DNA from: Microbacterium aurum
GTDB taxonomy: Bacteria; Actinomycetota; Actinomycetes; Actinomycetales; Microbacteriaceae
Direction of reading: 5' to 3'
Assembly (NCBI RefSeq): GCF_016907815.1
Contig: NZ_JAFBCQ010000001.1
Location: 558,001 to 622,000, forward strand
Length of the DNA stretch: 64,000 nt
The notes below the pieces were generated by a model. It was not told the origin of the DNA. It worked only from the letters and a program-made list of their open reading frames with translations, and did not search any database. Position numbers and translations under genes: made by a program. Shown here in pieces: positions 7,585-16,422 of this stretch. Numbering within the stretch: position 1 is the stretch's first letter; every line of letters starts with the position of its first letter.

Positions 7585-8973
7585 GTGAAGACCGGTGAAG
7601 TGCAGGTGGATGCCGCGGAGCTCGTGATCCGTGCGGAGCGCGCGTGGATCGACGGTGCGTTCCGCCCGGCCGAGGTCGTCGTGCGCGGCGGCGTCATCGC
7701 CGACGTGGGGGTGCCCCACGGTGCCCCGCGCGGCGCTGTCGAAGTGCCCGAGGATGCGGCCCTCGTCCCCGGTCTCGTCGACTCGCACGTGCACGTCAAC
7801 GAACCCGGCCGCACCGAATGGGAGGGCTTCCGGTCGGCGACCCTCGCCGCGGCCGCGGGCGGCGTGACGACCCTCGTCGACATGCCGCTCAACTCGATCC
7901 CGCCGACGACGACGACCGAGGCCCTCGAGATCAAGCGGGCGGCGGCCGCGGCATCCGCCTATGTCGACATCGGGTTCTGGGGCGGCGCCGTCCCCGAGAA
8001 CCTCGGTGCGCTCGGGCCGGTCCACGACGCCGGGGTGTACGGGTTCAAGTGCTTCCTCGCACCGAGCGGCGTTGACGAGTTCGGCCACCTCGATCGCGCC
8101 CAGCTCGACCGGGCGATGGCCGAGGTCGCGTCGATCGGCTCGCGCCTGATCGTCCATGCGGAAGACCCCGACCTCCTCTCCGGTGACGGGTCGCTCGGGC
8201 GCGGCTACGCCGCCTTCCTCGCGTCGCGCCCGCCGGCGAGCGAGGAGGCCGCGATCGACGCCGTCATCGCCGCCGCGCGGCGTCACGGCGCACGCGCCCA
8301 CATCCTGCACTTGAGCGACGCCCGGGCTCTGCCCGCGATCGCCGCGGCGAAGGCCGACGGGGTCGACCTCACCGTCGAGACCTGCCCGCACTACCTGACG
8401 ATCACCGCCGAGGAGATCCCCGACGGCGCGAGCGAGTTCAAGTGCTGCCCGCCGATCCGCGAAGCGGGCAATCAGGACCTGTTGTGGCAGGGCATCCTCG
8501 ACGGAACGATCGACGCGATCGTGAGCGACCACTCGCCCTCCACCGTCGACCTCAAGCGCTCGGGGAACGGCGACTTCGGTCTCGCGTGGGGCGGCATCGC
8601 GGGCCTGCAGGTGGGGCTCTCGGCCGTCTGGACCGAGGCGCGCCGCCGCGGCATCCCGCTCGACACCCTCCTGCCGCTGTTCACGACCGGTCCCGCGCGC
8701 GTCGCGGGGCTGACGGGCGTCGGCGAGATCGTCGTCGGCGCGCCGGCGCACCTCGCGGTGTTCGGCCTCGACGACACCCTGCGCATCGAGGCGCGCGCCC
8801 TGCAGCACCGCAACCCCATCTCGGCCTACGACGGCAAGCTCCTCACGGGGCGCGTGCGCCGGACGTGGCTGCGAGGGCAGAGCGTGTACGACGCGAGTGA
8901 AGGCGGCGCCGGTGAGGCGCCGTGGCTGAGGCGCCCGCCGGCGGGTCGCCTCCTGTCGAGAGGTGCGGCATGA
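7585..8973 (+). CDS. allB: Allantoinase
   Basis: A 462-residue cyclic amidohydrolase opening allantoin to allantoate. Metal ligands are visible: HVH at residues 68-70 within DSHVHVNEPGR, the carboxylated lysine in GFKCFLAPSG at 155, and SDHSP at about 314-318. DSHVHVNEPGRTEWEGF and VETCPHYL are allantoinase hallmarks. The start is uncertain: GTG 7585 is six bases from a -10 and would be leaderless, while GTGs at 7600 and 7606 are alternatives. It heads a five-gene operon whose next start overlaps its stop (ATGA). Confidence 0.9.
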   Translation: MKTGEVQVDAAELVIRAERAWIDGAFRPAEVVVRGGVIADVGVPHGAPRGAVEVPEDAALVPGLVDSHVHVNEPGRTEWEGFRSATLAAAAGGVTTLVDMPLNSIPPTTTTEALEIKRAAAAASAYVDIGFWGGAVPENLGALGPVHDAGVYGFKCFLAPSGVDEFGHLDRAQLDRAMAEVASIGSRLIVHAEDPDLLSGDGSLGRGYAAFLASRPPASEEAAIDAVIAAARRHGARAHILHLSDARALPAIAAAKADGVDLTVETCPHYLTITAEEIPDGASEFKCCPPIREAGNQDLLWQGILDGTIDAIVSDHSPSTVDLKRSGNGDFGLAWGGIAGLQVGLSAVWTEARRRGIPLDTLLPLFTTGPARVAGLTGVGEIVVGAPAHLAVFGLDDTLRIEARALQHRNPISAYDGKLLTGRVRRTWLRGQSVYDASEGGAGEAPWLRRPPAGRLLSRGAA

Positions 8974-10055
8974 GCGAGATCCTTCAGCCCGGAATCGGGC
9001 CCATCCCCGGCGACCACTACGTCGCCGCGTCGCCGCAGACGGTGCTGTGGGGGAGGTTGCCGTGCGAGACGGATGCCCCGGTGCTGGCCGTTCCGGCCGG
9101 GGCGACCGTCACGTTCGACACCGTCAGCCACGAAGGCATCCTGCCTGATCAGGGGCAGGATCCGTTCGCCTACTTCACGGGACACGGGGTCGCGCCCGAG
9201 GCCGTGCTCACCGACGCGATCGAGATCGCGGCATCCGTCCCCCGCGACGCCGCCGCCGACGGGCCGCACGTCGTCACGGGTCCCGTCTTCGTTGAGGGAG
9301 CCGAGCCCGGCGACCTGCTCAAGATCACGGTCGTCGATCTCGCACCGCGCGTGCCGTACGGCGTCATCTCGAACCGGCACGGCAAGGGGGCCCTGCCCGG
9401 CACGCTGCCGCGCGGCCCCGAGAACGTCAGCGTCTTCACGCCGGTGGCCGGCGGCGCGGGACACCTGCCGCTCGTCGAGGGTGGTGAGCGCGTCGTGGGC
9501 TTTCCGCTCGCGCCGTTCCTCGGCACGATGGGCGTCGCCGTAGCGGGTCCGGAGCGCCCGCACTCGGTGCCCCCCGGGTCGCACGGCGGCAACATCGACA
9601 TCAACCTTCTCGTGGAGGGCACGGTCCTGTACCTGCCCGTGCAGGTGCCGGGCGCCCTCGCCTACGTCGGCGACCCGCACTTCGCGCAGGGCGACGGCGA
9701 AGTAGCCCTGACGGCGCTCGAGGCATCCCTGCGCGCGACGCTGCGCTTCGAGGTCGTGCCGCGCGCCGAGGCGCTCGCCGCCTTCGGCGAGGTCACCGGC
9801 CCCCTCGTGCGGACGGGCGAGTACCTCGTGCCGACGGGCCTCGACCCCGACCTCAACGAGGCGATGCGCAAGGCAGTGCGCGCGGCGCTCGACCTGCTCG
9901 CAGCCCGGTACGGCATGGCCGAGCACCTCGCCTACGCGTACCTGTCGGCGGCCACCGACTTCGACATCTCGCAGGTCGTCGACATCGTGTGCGGCGTGCA
10001 CGCCCGCATCCGCGAGGCCGACTTCGCCGGCGTCGAGACGGCGGGTGACGCGTGA
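8970..10055 (+). CDS. Acetamidase/formamidase-family (FmdA-type) amidase
   Basis: A 361-residue protein of the FmdA/AmdA family, which hydrolyses small amides to ammonia and acid. Recognisable features are SHEGILPDQG, GPVFVEGAEPGDLLKI, and the metal-site region GSHGGNIDINLL followed by PVQVPGALAYVGDPHFAQGDGE. It overlaps the allantoinase stop by four bases. Placed inside the ureide operon, the likely amides are oxamate or another one-nitrogen product of allantoin breakdown; this substrate is inferred, not seen. Confidence 0.78.
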   Translation: MSEILQPGIGPIPGDHYVAASPQTVLWGRLPCETDAPVLAVPAGATVTFDTVSHEGILPDQGQDPFAYFTGHGVAPEAVLTDAIEIAASVPRDAAADGPHVVTGPVFVEGAEPGDLLKITVVDLAPRVPYGVISNRHGKGALPGTLPRGPENVSVFTPVAGGAGHLPLVEGGERVVGFPLAPFLGTMGVAVAGPERPHSVPPGSHGGNIDINLLVEGTVLYLPVQVPGALAYVGDPHFAQGDGEVALTALEASLRATLRFEVVPRAEALAAFGEVTGPLVRTGEYLVPTGLDPDLNEAMRKAVRAALDLLAARYGMAEHLAYAYLSAATDFDISQVVDIVCGVHARIREADFAGVETAGDA

Positions 10056-10060
10056 GCGCG

Positions 10061-10136
10061 GCGCATAACTCAGGCTGTTCGGGGCTCAAGCCGGGGTTTC
10101 GACGTCCGCGGGCGGGGTTCTGCCTGAGTTGTGCGC
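10061..10136. repeat. Inverted-repeat element between operon genes
   Basis: GCGCATAACTCAGGC (10061-10075) and GCCTGAGTTGTGCGC (10122-10136) pair in 14 of 15 positions, or all 15 with one G-U, around a 46-base loop. It fills the only sizeable gap (106 bp) in the otherwise overlapping ureide operon. It has the look of a dispersed palindromic element rather than a terminator. Confidence 0.5.
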
Positions 10137-10161
10137 CCGCGTCGGCGGAGAGGGATGACGC

Positions 10162-11736
10162 ATGACCGAGATCCCCGCCGACCTGCGCGCGGCTTTCGAC
10201 GCGTACGAGGCCGCGATCCTCGCGAACGACCTCGATGCGCTGGATGCCGCGTTCGCGCCCGGCGCCGAAACGATGCGCGGCGACGGTGCGGGCCTGCTCG
10301 TCGGGCACGACACGATCAGCGCGTTCCGCGGCGTGCGCGGCGGGGTTCCGCCCCGGACGATCGAGCGCATCGAGTACCGCCCGCTGGCAGACGACGTCGC
10401 GCTGCTCGTGTCGGTCTCGCGCTTCCGCGGTGGTGGCACGGGACTGCAGACGCAAGTCTGGGAGCGCCTCGACGGGCGCTGGCTCATCACGGCCGCCCAC
10501 GTCACGCCGCGCGCGCAGGCGCTCGACCGGTCGGTCTGGCGGTCGGTCGGTGACCCGCTGTTCCAGGGCGCGTGGGAGGGTCCGCTCGAGGGCCTCACCG
10601 TCGCCGTCAAGGACCTCTTCGCGATCAAGGGCTACCGCATCGGCGCCGGCAACCCCACCTACCTCGACTCGGCGCGCGCCGAGACGACGACGGCTCCCGC
10701 CGTCGCCGACCTGCTCCGCGGCGGCGCGTCGCTGCGCGGCATCGCCCGCACCGACGAGTTCGCGTACTCGATCGCGGGCGACAACGCGCACTACGGCACC
10801 CCGCCCAACGGAGCCCTCCCGGGAGCCCTGCCCGGCGGCTCGTCGAGCGGACCGGCGACCGCCGTCGCGACGGGCCAGGCCGACATCGGCCTCGCGACCG
10901 ACACCGCCGGCAGCGTGCGCGTGCCCGCGTCGTACCAGGGGCTGTGGGGTCTGCGCACGACGCACGGCCTCGTGCCGCGGCAGGGCCTACTCCCGCTCGC
11001 GCAGAGCTTCGACGCCGTCGGCTGGCTCACGCGCGACGGCGTGACCCTGCAGCGCGTCGCGGACTGGTGCCTCAGCTACGACGGGTCGGACTCGACCGAG
11101 TCGGTCTTCGGTGAGTCCGGCACCGACCTGCCGTGGCGCTTCGTCATCCCGGCCGAGGCGCTGGATGCCGCAGATGCCGCCACGCGCGCCGCGTTCGAGG
11201 CCTTCGTCGCGGCATCCGCTCTGCCGGTCGAGACCGCCTCGATCGGCGACCTCGACGACTACCTCGTGCCGTTCCGCACGGTGCAGGGCGCGGAGGCCTG
11301 GCGCAACAACGGCGACTGGCTGCGCTCGCACCCGGGCGCCACGGGACCGGCCGTCGCCGAGCGGTTCCGTGCGGCCGCCGCCGTCACGGCCGCCGACGAG
11401 GCCGCAGCCCGCACCGCCCTCGCCCCGTTGCGCGCGCGGCTGATCGACCTCGTAACGGATGCCGTCCTGATCCTGCCGACCGCGCCCGGCCCTGCCCCCG
11501 CGCGCACGGCCGGCGGCGCGGGCATCGACGCCGTGCGCCAGGCGACGCTGCGGCTCACGACCCCCGCCGCCGCCGCCGGGTTGCCCGCCCTGTCGGTGCC
11601 GCTGCTCACGGTCGCCTCGCCCCTCGGCCCCGCACCCGTCGGCGTCTGCCTCGTCGCGCGCGCCGGAACTGACATCGCCCTCGTGCGCCAGGGCCTCGCC
11701 CTGCACGCCCTCACCACCGGAACGGAAGCACCATGA
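10162..11736 (+). CDS. AtzH/HpxZ-like domain fused to an amidase-signature enzyme
   Basis: A 524-residue fusion. Residues 1-125 are a SnoaL-like domain of the AtzH/HpxZ (DUF3225) kind, with TMRGDGAGLLVGHDTISAFR. From about 140 it is an amidase-signature hydrolase with the Ser-Ser-Lys triad: Lys150 in VAVKDLF, cis-Ser at 227-229 in GGSSSGPA, and nucleophile Ser251 in TDTAGSVRVPAS. AtzE/HpxY enzymes hydrolyse carboxybiuret-type or ureido-acid amides. No AtzG/HpxX partner is present. It starts after GGAGAGGG and overlaps pucG by four bases. Oxalurate is a plausible substrate. Confidence 0.8.
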   Translation: MTEIPADLRAAFDAYEAAILANDLDALDAAFAPGAETMRGDGAGLLVGHDTISAFRGVRGGVPPRTIERIEYRPLADDVALLVSVSRFRGGGTGLQTQVWERLDGRWLITAAHVTPRAQALDRSVWRSVGDPLFQGAWEGPLEGLTVAVKDLFAIKGYRIGAGNPTYLDSARAETTTAPAVADLLRGGASLRGIARTDEFAYSIAGDNAHYGTPPNGALPGALPGGSSSGPATAVATGQADIGLATDTAGSVRVPASYQGLWGLRTTHGLVPRQGLLPLAQSFDAVGWLTRDGVTLQRVADWCLSYDGSDSTESVFGESGTDLPWRFVIPAEALDAADAATRAAFEAFVAASALPVETASIGDLDDYLVPFRTVQGAEAWRNNGDWLRSHPGATGPAVAERFRAAAAVTAADEAAARTALAPLRARLIDLVTDAVLILPTAPGPAPARTAGGAGIDAVRQATLRLTTPAAAAGLPALSVPLLTVASPLGPAPVGVCLVARAGTDIALVRQGLALHALTTGTEAP

Positions 11737-12980
11737 CCACCGTCATCCCCGGCCCTGCGATCCCCGGCCCGGTGGACCCGCCCGCACGCCTGCTGATGGG
11801 CCCTGGCCCCATCTCGGCCTACCCCAGCGTCCTGCGCGCGATGTCGGCACCGCTCGTCGGGCAGTACGACCCGTTCATGACGACCGCGATGGCCGAGACG
11901 CAGGAGCTGTATCGGGCCGTCTGGAACACCACCAACGACGCGACCCTGCTGGTCGACGGCACGAGCCGCGCCGGCATCGAGGCGGCCATCGTCTCGCTCG
12001 TGCGCCCCGGCGACCGCGTGCTCGTGCCCGTCTTCGGCCGGTTCGGGCACCTGCTCGCCGAGATCGCCGAGCGCGCGCAGGCCGAGGTGCACACGATCGA
12101 GACCGAGTGGGGACAGGTGTTCCCGGCATCCGTCATCGAAGAGGCGATCGTCCGCGTGAAGCCCACCCTGCTCGCGCTCGTGCAGGGCGACACCTCGACG
12201 ACGATGAACCAGCCGCTCGAGGACATCGGCGCGATCTGCGCCCGCCATGGGGTCCTGTTCTACTCCGACGCGACCGCGTCGCTCGGCGGCAACGCGTTCG
12301 ATGCGGATGCGTGGGGACTGGATGCCGCGACCGCCGGCCTGCAGAAGTGTCTCGGCGGGCCGTCGGGCTCGTCGCCGATCACGCTGTCGGAGCGCGCCGT
12401 CGAGGTCATCCGCTCGCGCGGCCGCATCGAGGCGGGCATCCGCGAGGCGGGCGACGTCGCGGCATCCGACTTCGTGCTCTCGAACTACTTCGACCTCGGC
12501 ATGATCCTCGACTACTGGGGGCCGCGGCGGCTCAACCACCACACCGAGGCGACGAGCATGCTGTACGCGGCGCGCGAGTGCGCGCGCGTGCTGCTGCTCG
12601 AGGGGCGTGACGACGTCATCGCCCGGCACGAGCTCGCCGGCCGCGCGATGCTCGCGGGCGTGCGGGGCCTCGGCCTCGGCGTCTTCGGCGACGTCGCGCA
12701 CAAGATGACCAACGTCGTCGCCGTCGAGATCCCCGAGGGCGTGCCGGGGGATGCCGCGCGTTCGGCCCTGCTGGAGGACTTCGGCATCGAGATCGGCACC
12801 TCGTTCGGACCCCTGCACGGACGCGTCTGGCGCATCGGGACGATGGGCTACAACGCCCGCAAGGACGCCGTGCTCACGACGCTCGCCGCCCTCGAGGCCG
12901 TGCTGCGGCGGTTCGGGGCAGCCGTGCCCGCAGGCGGCGGTGTCGAGGCGGCCGTCGACATCTACGCGGGGGCCGCGTGA
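11733..12980 (+). CDS. pucG: (S)-ureidoglycine-glyoxylate aminotransferase
   Basis: A 415-residue class V PLP aminotransferase of the PucG/alanine-glyoxylate type. It transfers the amino group of ureidoglycine to glyoxylate, giving glycine and oxalurate. MGPGPISAYPSVLRAM is the family opening, DATASLGG holds the cofactor aspartate, and the PLP lysine is Lys205 in GLQKCLGGPSG. It overlaps both neighbours (ATGA before, GTGA after), tying it to the amidase fusion and allC. Serine-glyoxylate aminotransferase is the main alternative, made unlikely by the operon. Confidence 0.85.
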   Translation: MTTVIPGPAIPGPVDPPARLLMGPGPISAYPSVLRAMSAPLVGQYDPFMTTAMAETQELYRAVWNTTNDATLLVDGTSRAGIEAAIVSLVRPGDRVLVPVFGRFGHLLAEIAERAQAEVHTIETEWGQVFPASVIEEAIVRVKPTLLALVQGDTSTTMNQPLEDIGAICARHGVLFYSDATASLGGNAFDADAWGLDAATAGLQKCLGGPSGSSPITLSERAVEVIRSRGRIEAGIREAGDVAASDFVLSNYFDLGMILDYWGPRRLNHHTEATSMLYAARECARVLLLEGRDDVIARHELAGRAMLAGVRGLGLGVFGDVAHKMTNVVAVEIPEGVPGDAARSALLEDFGIEIGTSFGPLHGRVWRIGTMGYNARKDAVLTTLAALEAVLRRFGAAVPAGGGVEAAVDIYAGAA

Positions 12981-14305
12981 GCGCTGCGTCCCGCCGGCTC
13001 ACCGCGTCGCCGGATGCCGTCGCGGCAGCAGCGCGCCGCGTCATGGCGCGCTGCGACGAGCTCGCCCGCGTCACCGCGACGCCCGGGCGCATCGAGCGCG
13101 TCTACCTCTCGCCCGAACACGCCCGCGTCAACCGCCTCGCCGCCGAGTGGATGCGCGAGGTCGGCATGCGCACGTGGCAGGATGCCGCCGGCAACCAGGT
13201 CGGGCGGATCGAGGCGGTCCTGGGTCACCCCGCCGGCGTATCGAGACCATCCGACGCCCCCGCCCTGCTGCTGGGGTCCCACCTCGACACGGTCATCGAC
13301 GCGGGCCGCTTCGACGGCATCGCCGGCGTGCTCATCGCGCTCGAGGTCGTGCGGCTGCTGCGGGTGCCGACCGACACCGGCTGGGCGGTGCCGCTGCCGT
13401 TCCCGATCGAGGTCGTCGCCTTCTCAGACGAAGAGGGCACCCGGTTCGGCAAGGCACTGCTGGGTTCGTCGGCGGTCGCCGGTTCGTGGAACGACGCGTG
13501 GTGGACGCTGACGGATGCCGACGGCGTGAGCCTGCGGCAGGCGTTCCTCGAGTTCGGACTCGACCCCGCGCGCATCGGCGAGGCGGCCCGCCGCCCCGAC
13601 GAACTCGTCGCCTACCTCGAGGCCCACATCGAGCAGGGCCCCGCGCTCGACCGCGCCGGCGAACCCCTCGCAGTCGTGTCATCGATCGCGTCGGCACGCC
13701 GGTTCCAGCTCGTCGTCGAGGGTGAGGCGCGGCACGCCGGCGGCACCCCCTACGACATGCGCCGCGATGCCCTGCTGGGCGCAAGCGAAGCGGCACTCGC
13801 CGTCGAGCGCGTCTGCGCGGCGGAGCACCACATCATCGGCACGGTGGGCCGGTTCGAGGCCTTTCCCGGCGCCGTCAACGTGATCCCCGGCGAGGTGCGG
13901 TTCTCGCTCGATCTGCGCGGCGAGTTCGACGGCGAGCGCGACCGCGTGTGGGACGTGCTCGCGCGCGACCTCGACGAGATCATGGGCCGTCGTGGCCTGC
14001 GCTGGTCGGCGCGCGAGGTGCACAGCGCCCCCGCCGTGTTCTGCGCGCCCCTGCTGCAGGACGTCGTGGCCGCCGGCATCCGCGCGACTCTTCCCGTGCG
14101 CTCCGACGCGGCGCCGGTGCTGTTCAGCCCGGCCGGCCACGACGGCATGGCGCTCGGCGCGATCACCGACGTGGGGATGCTGTTCCTGCGCAATCCCGAT
14201 GGCATCAGCCATCACCCCGACGAGTTCGTGTCGGCCGGTGACGTGGCCCACGGCATCCGCGCCCTCGCCGAATCGATCCTGCACCTCGCCGCCGAGCCGC
14301 GCTGA
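12977..14305 (+). CDS. allC: Allantoate amidohydrolase (M20 family)
   Basis: A 442-residue M20-type metallo-amidohydrolase releasing ammonia and CO2 from allantoate to yield ureidoglycine. Metal-site motifs are GSHLDTV, DGIAGV, SDEEGTRFG and HIEQGPALD, and RHAGGTPYDMRRD lies in the dimerisation domain. The GTG start overlaps the pucG stop. N-carbamoyl-amino-acid hydrolases share these motifs, so the allantoate role rests on the operon. It is the last gene, ending the chain allantoin to ureidoglycine. Confidence 0.86.
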   Translation: MSAASRRLTASPDAVAAAARRVMARCDELARVTATPGRIERVYLSPEHARVNRLAAEWMREVGMRTWQDAAGNQVGRIEAVLGHPAGVSRPSDAPALLLGSHLDTVIDAGRFDGIAGVLIALEVVRLLRVPTDTGWAVPLPFPIEVVAFSDEEGTRFGKALLGSSAVAGSWNDAWWTLTDADGVSLRQAFLEFGLDPARIGEAARRPDELVAYLEAHIEQGPALDRAGEPLAVVSSIASARRFQLVVEGEARHAGGTPYDMRRDALLGASEAALAVERVCAAEHHIIGTVGRFEAFPGAVNVIPGEVRFSLDLRGEFDGERDRVWDVLARDLDEIMGRRGLRWSAREVHSAPAVFCAPLLQDVVAAGIRATLPVRSDAAPVLFSPAGHDGMALGAITDVGMLFLRNPDGISHHPDEFVSAGDVAHGIRALAESILHLAAEPR

Positions 14306-14343
14306 CCCGCTGCCCGTGCAGCGCGCGGCCCGCGCCCGCCGCG

Positions 14344-14961
14344 TCAGGGCCGCACGGGAAGCGACAGCGCGCCGGTCATCTCGGCGCCCGGGGATGCCTC
14401 GCTGTGCGCCGGCGGCACGTAGTCGCGCAACCGCGCGAGGGCCTCGTCGGCCTCGGTCGCCACGACGAGCATGTCGGTGTAGCGAGGGTGGGTGAATCCG
14501 CGGTCGCGCATGTTCGCGACGAACGCGAGCAGCGGGTCGAAGTAGCCGTCGATGTTGAGCAGGCCGACGGGCTTGGTGTGGATGCCCAGCTGCGCCCACG
14601 TCCACTGCTCGGTGAGTTCCTCGAGCGTGCCCGGCCCGCCGGGCAGCGCCAGGAACGCGTCGGCCCGGTCGGCCATCATCATCTTGCGCTCGTGCATCGT
14701 GTCGACGATGACGAGCTCGGCGATGTTGTGGTTGACGGCCTCGCGCGCCTGCAGTGCGCGCGGGATGACGCCCGTGACGTGCGCGCCGGCTGCCACCGCG
14801 GCATCCGCCACCGTGCCCATGAGCCCGACGTGTCCGCCGCCGTAGACGAGATTCATGCCGGCGCGACCGATCGCGGTGCCGACCTCGCGGGCGGCGTCGA
14901 CGTAGATCGGGTCGAACCCCGGCGAGGATCCGCAGAAGACCGTGACTGTGAACCGTTCCAT
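14344..14961 (-). CDS. LOG-family nucleotide phosphoribohydrolase
   Basis: A 205-residue Rossmann-like protein with the LOG signature PGGPGTLEE at residues 107-115 and YGGGHVGLMG near 40. Characterised LOG proteins split cytokinin riboside monophosphates or AMP into free base and ribose 5-phosphate. The ATG at 14961 sits six bases from a TAGCGT -10. It diverges from the deaminase gene and shares its GAAAC promoter elements, suggesting it supplies free purine bases to this pathway. Confidence 0.82.
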   Translation of the reverse strand: MERFTVTVFCGSSPGFDPIYVDAAREVGTAIGRAGMNLVYGGGHVGLMGTVADAAVAAGAHVTGVIPRALQAREAVNHNIAELVIVDTMHERKMMMADRADAFLALPGGPGTLEELTEQWTWAQLGIHTKPVGLLNIDGYFDPLLAFVANMRDRGFTHPRYTDMLVVATEADEALARLRDYVPPAHSEASPGAEMTGALSLPVRP

Positions 14962-14967
14962 GGATAG

Positions 14968-15047
14968 ACGCTAGAACCCGCGTGTTTCCGGGGTGTGCCT
15001 GCGTGTTTCCAGGCCGTGACAGCGCGGAAACATCGCCCGGATACCGT
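14968..15047. promoter_or_regulatory. Divergent promoter region with three phased TGTTTCC boxes
   Basis: TGTTTCC occurs at 14983-14989 and 15004-15010, and its complement GGAAACA at 15026-15032, spaced 21 and 22 bp. The outer boxes each lie exactly eight bases from their own extended -10: TAGCGT (minus, 14968-14973) for LOG and GATACCGT (15040-15047) for the deaminase. Both -10s end six or seven bases from the start codons. The spacing of two helical turns fits a cooperating regulator. Confidence 0.6.
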
Positions 15048-15054
15048 GACGAGC

Positions 15055-16422
15055 ATGTCTCTCCTCGTCACCCACGCGCGTCTCATCACGATCCCCGCCG
15101 GCACCGCCGACCCCGGGTACATCGAAGACGGCTGGATGCTGATCGAAGACGGCCGCATCGCCGCGATCGGGTCGGGGACGCCGGATGCCGCGGCCGACGA
15201 GACCCTCGACGTCGCGGGCGCCTTCGTCGCGCCCGGCTTCGTCTCGAGCCATTCGCACCTGTTCACGAGCGGCCTGCGCGGCCTCGGCGTCGCCGACACG
15301 CTCTACGGCTGGTGCGACGCGATGCTCGGCACGACCGCGCACATGACGCCCGAGCAGCTGTACTGGTCGACGCTGCACGGGTCGCTCGACTTCCTGTCCA
15401 ACGGCGTCACGACGGCGTACAACTTCACCGACCCGCTGCAGGCGTGGGAGTCGATGGTCGACGGCAAGCGCACGGGCACCGCGGGCATCCGCGGACTCGA
15501 GTACCACTACCGGCAGCCCGACGGGACGCTTGATGCGGGCATCCGCTTCGTGGATGCCTCGGGCATGGACGTCACGGTCGGCAGCTCCGACGAGGTTTTC
15601 GACCGCTTCGCCGCCGAGGTCGCGCACACCCGAGCGATGGACGCCGACTTCGCCCTCGGCTCGTCGATCATGGGCCAGGTGCAGTGGTCGCCGCATCCTG
15701 AGGCCGCCGAGTTCGAGGTCGAGGCGATGCGTCGCTACGGCGTGACGAACCAGGCGCACTTCCTCGAGTCGCCCGAGGCGGTCGAGCACCAGCAGTCCAA
15801 GTTCGCGCTGTATCGGGATGCCGGGGCCCTCGGCCTCGGGCTCATGTTCGGGCATTTCATCCAGACGACCCCCGAGATCATCGCCGAGTCGGTGGCCGGC
15901 GGTGCGTCGATGTCGTGGCAGCCGGCATCCAACGGTCGCCTCGCGTCGGGTGTCGCGCTGGTGCCCGAGATGCTCGAGATGGGGATGAAGGTCGGTGTCG
16001 GGCTCGACGATCAGGCGTGCACCGATGTGAGCGATCCGTGGCAGAACATGCGGATGGGCATCTACATGCAGCGGGCGCGCACGAAGGATCCGCTGTCGAT
16101 GATGCCCGAGCTCATGCTTCGCCTGCACACGCTCGGCGGTGCCGAGATCATGGGCGTCGACGACCGCGTCGGATCGCTCGAGGTGGGCAAGTTCGCCGAC
16201 TTCGTCGTCGTCGACCCGCGGATGCCGGATGTCGGACCGCTGTGGCATCCCGTCCGCTCGTACGTGCTCGCGATGAGTCCCCGCAACCTCAAGGCCGTCT
16301 ACGTCGGCGGCCGCCTCGTGAGCGAGAATGGGGTGTCGACCAACCCGCTGGCCGCCGAGGCGTCGGCGAAGGTGCACGAACTGCCGGCGGCAGTCATCCC
16401 GCTGCGCGGTCACCCGCACTGA
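15055..16422 (+). CDS. Amidohydrolase, guanine/8-oxoguanine deaminase-like
   Basis: A 455-residue metal-dependent amidohydrolase of the AtzB/TrzN/guanine-deaminase group. The first metal pair is His66-x-His68 in [11 protein letters not shown]; later ligand regions are QAHFLES and [11 protein letters not shown], where most relatives read GTDG. The C-terminus has the usual beta-sandwich with [15 protein letters not shown]. Deaminating guanine to xanthine would feed the dehydrogenase beside it, but the altered second-shell motif leaves the substrate open. The final 29 bases overlap the convergent dehydrogenase gene. Confidence 0.75.
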   Translation: MSLLVTHARLITIPAGTADPGYIEDGWMLIEDGRIAAIGSGTPDAAADETLDVAGAFVAPGFVSSHSHLFTSGLRGLGVADTLYGWCDAMLGTTAHMTPEQLYWSTLHGSLDFLSNGVTTAYNFTDPLQAWESMVDGKRTGTAGIRGLEYHYRQPDGTLDAGIRFVDASGMDVTVGSSDEVFDRFAAEVAHTRAMDADFALGSSIMGQVQWSPHPEAAEFEVEAMRRYGVTNQAHFLESPEAVEHQQSKFALYRDAGALGLGLMFGHFIQTTPEIIAESVAGGASMSWQPASNGRLASGVALVPEMLEMGMKVGVGLDDQACTDVSDPWQNMRMGIYMQRARTKDPLSMMPELMLRLHTLGGAEIMGVDDRVGSLEVGKFADFVVVDPRMPDVGPLWHPVRSYVLAMSPRNLKAVYVGGRLVSENGVSTNPLAAEASAKVHELPAAVIPLRGHPH

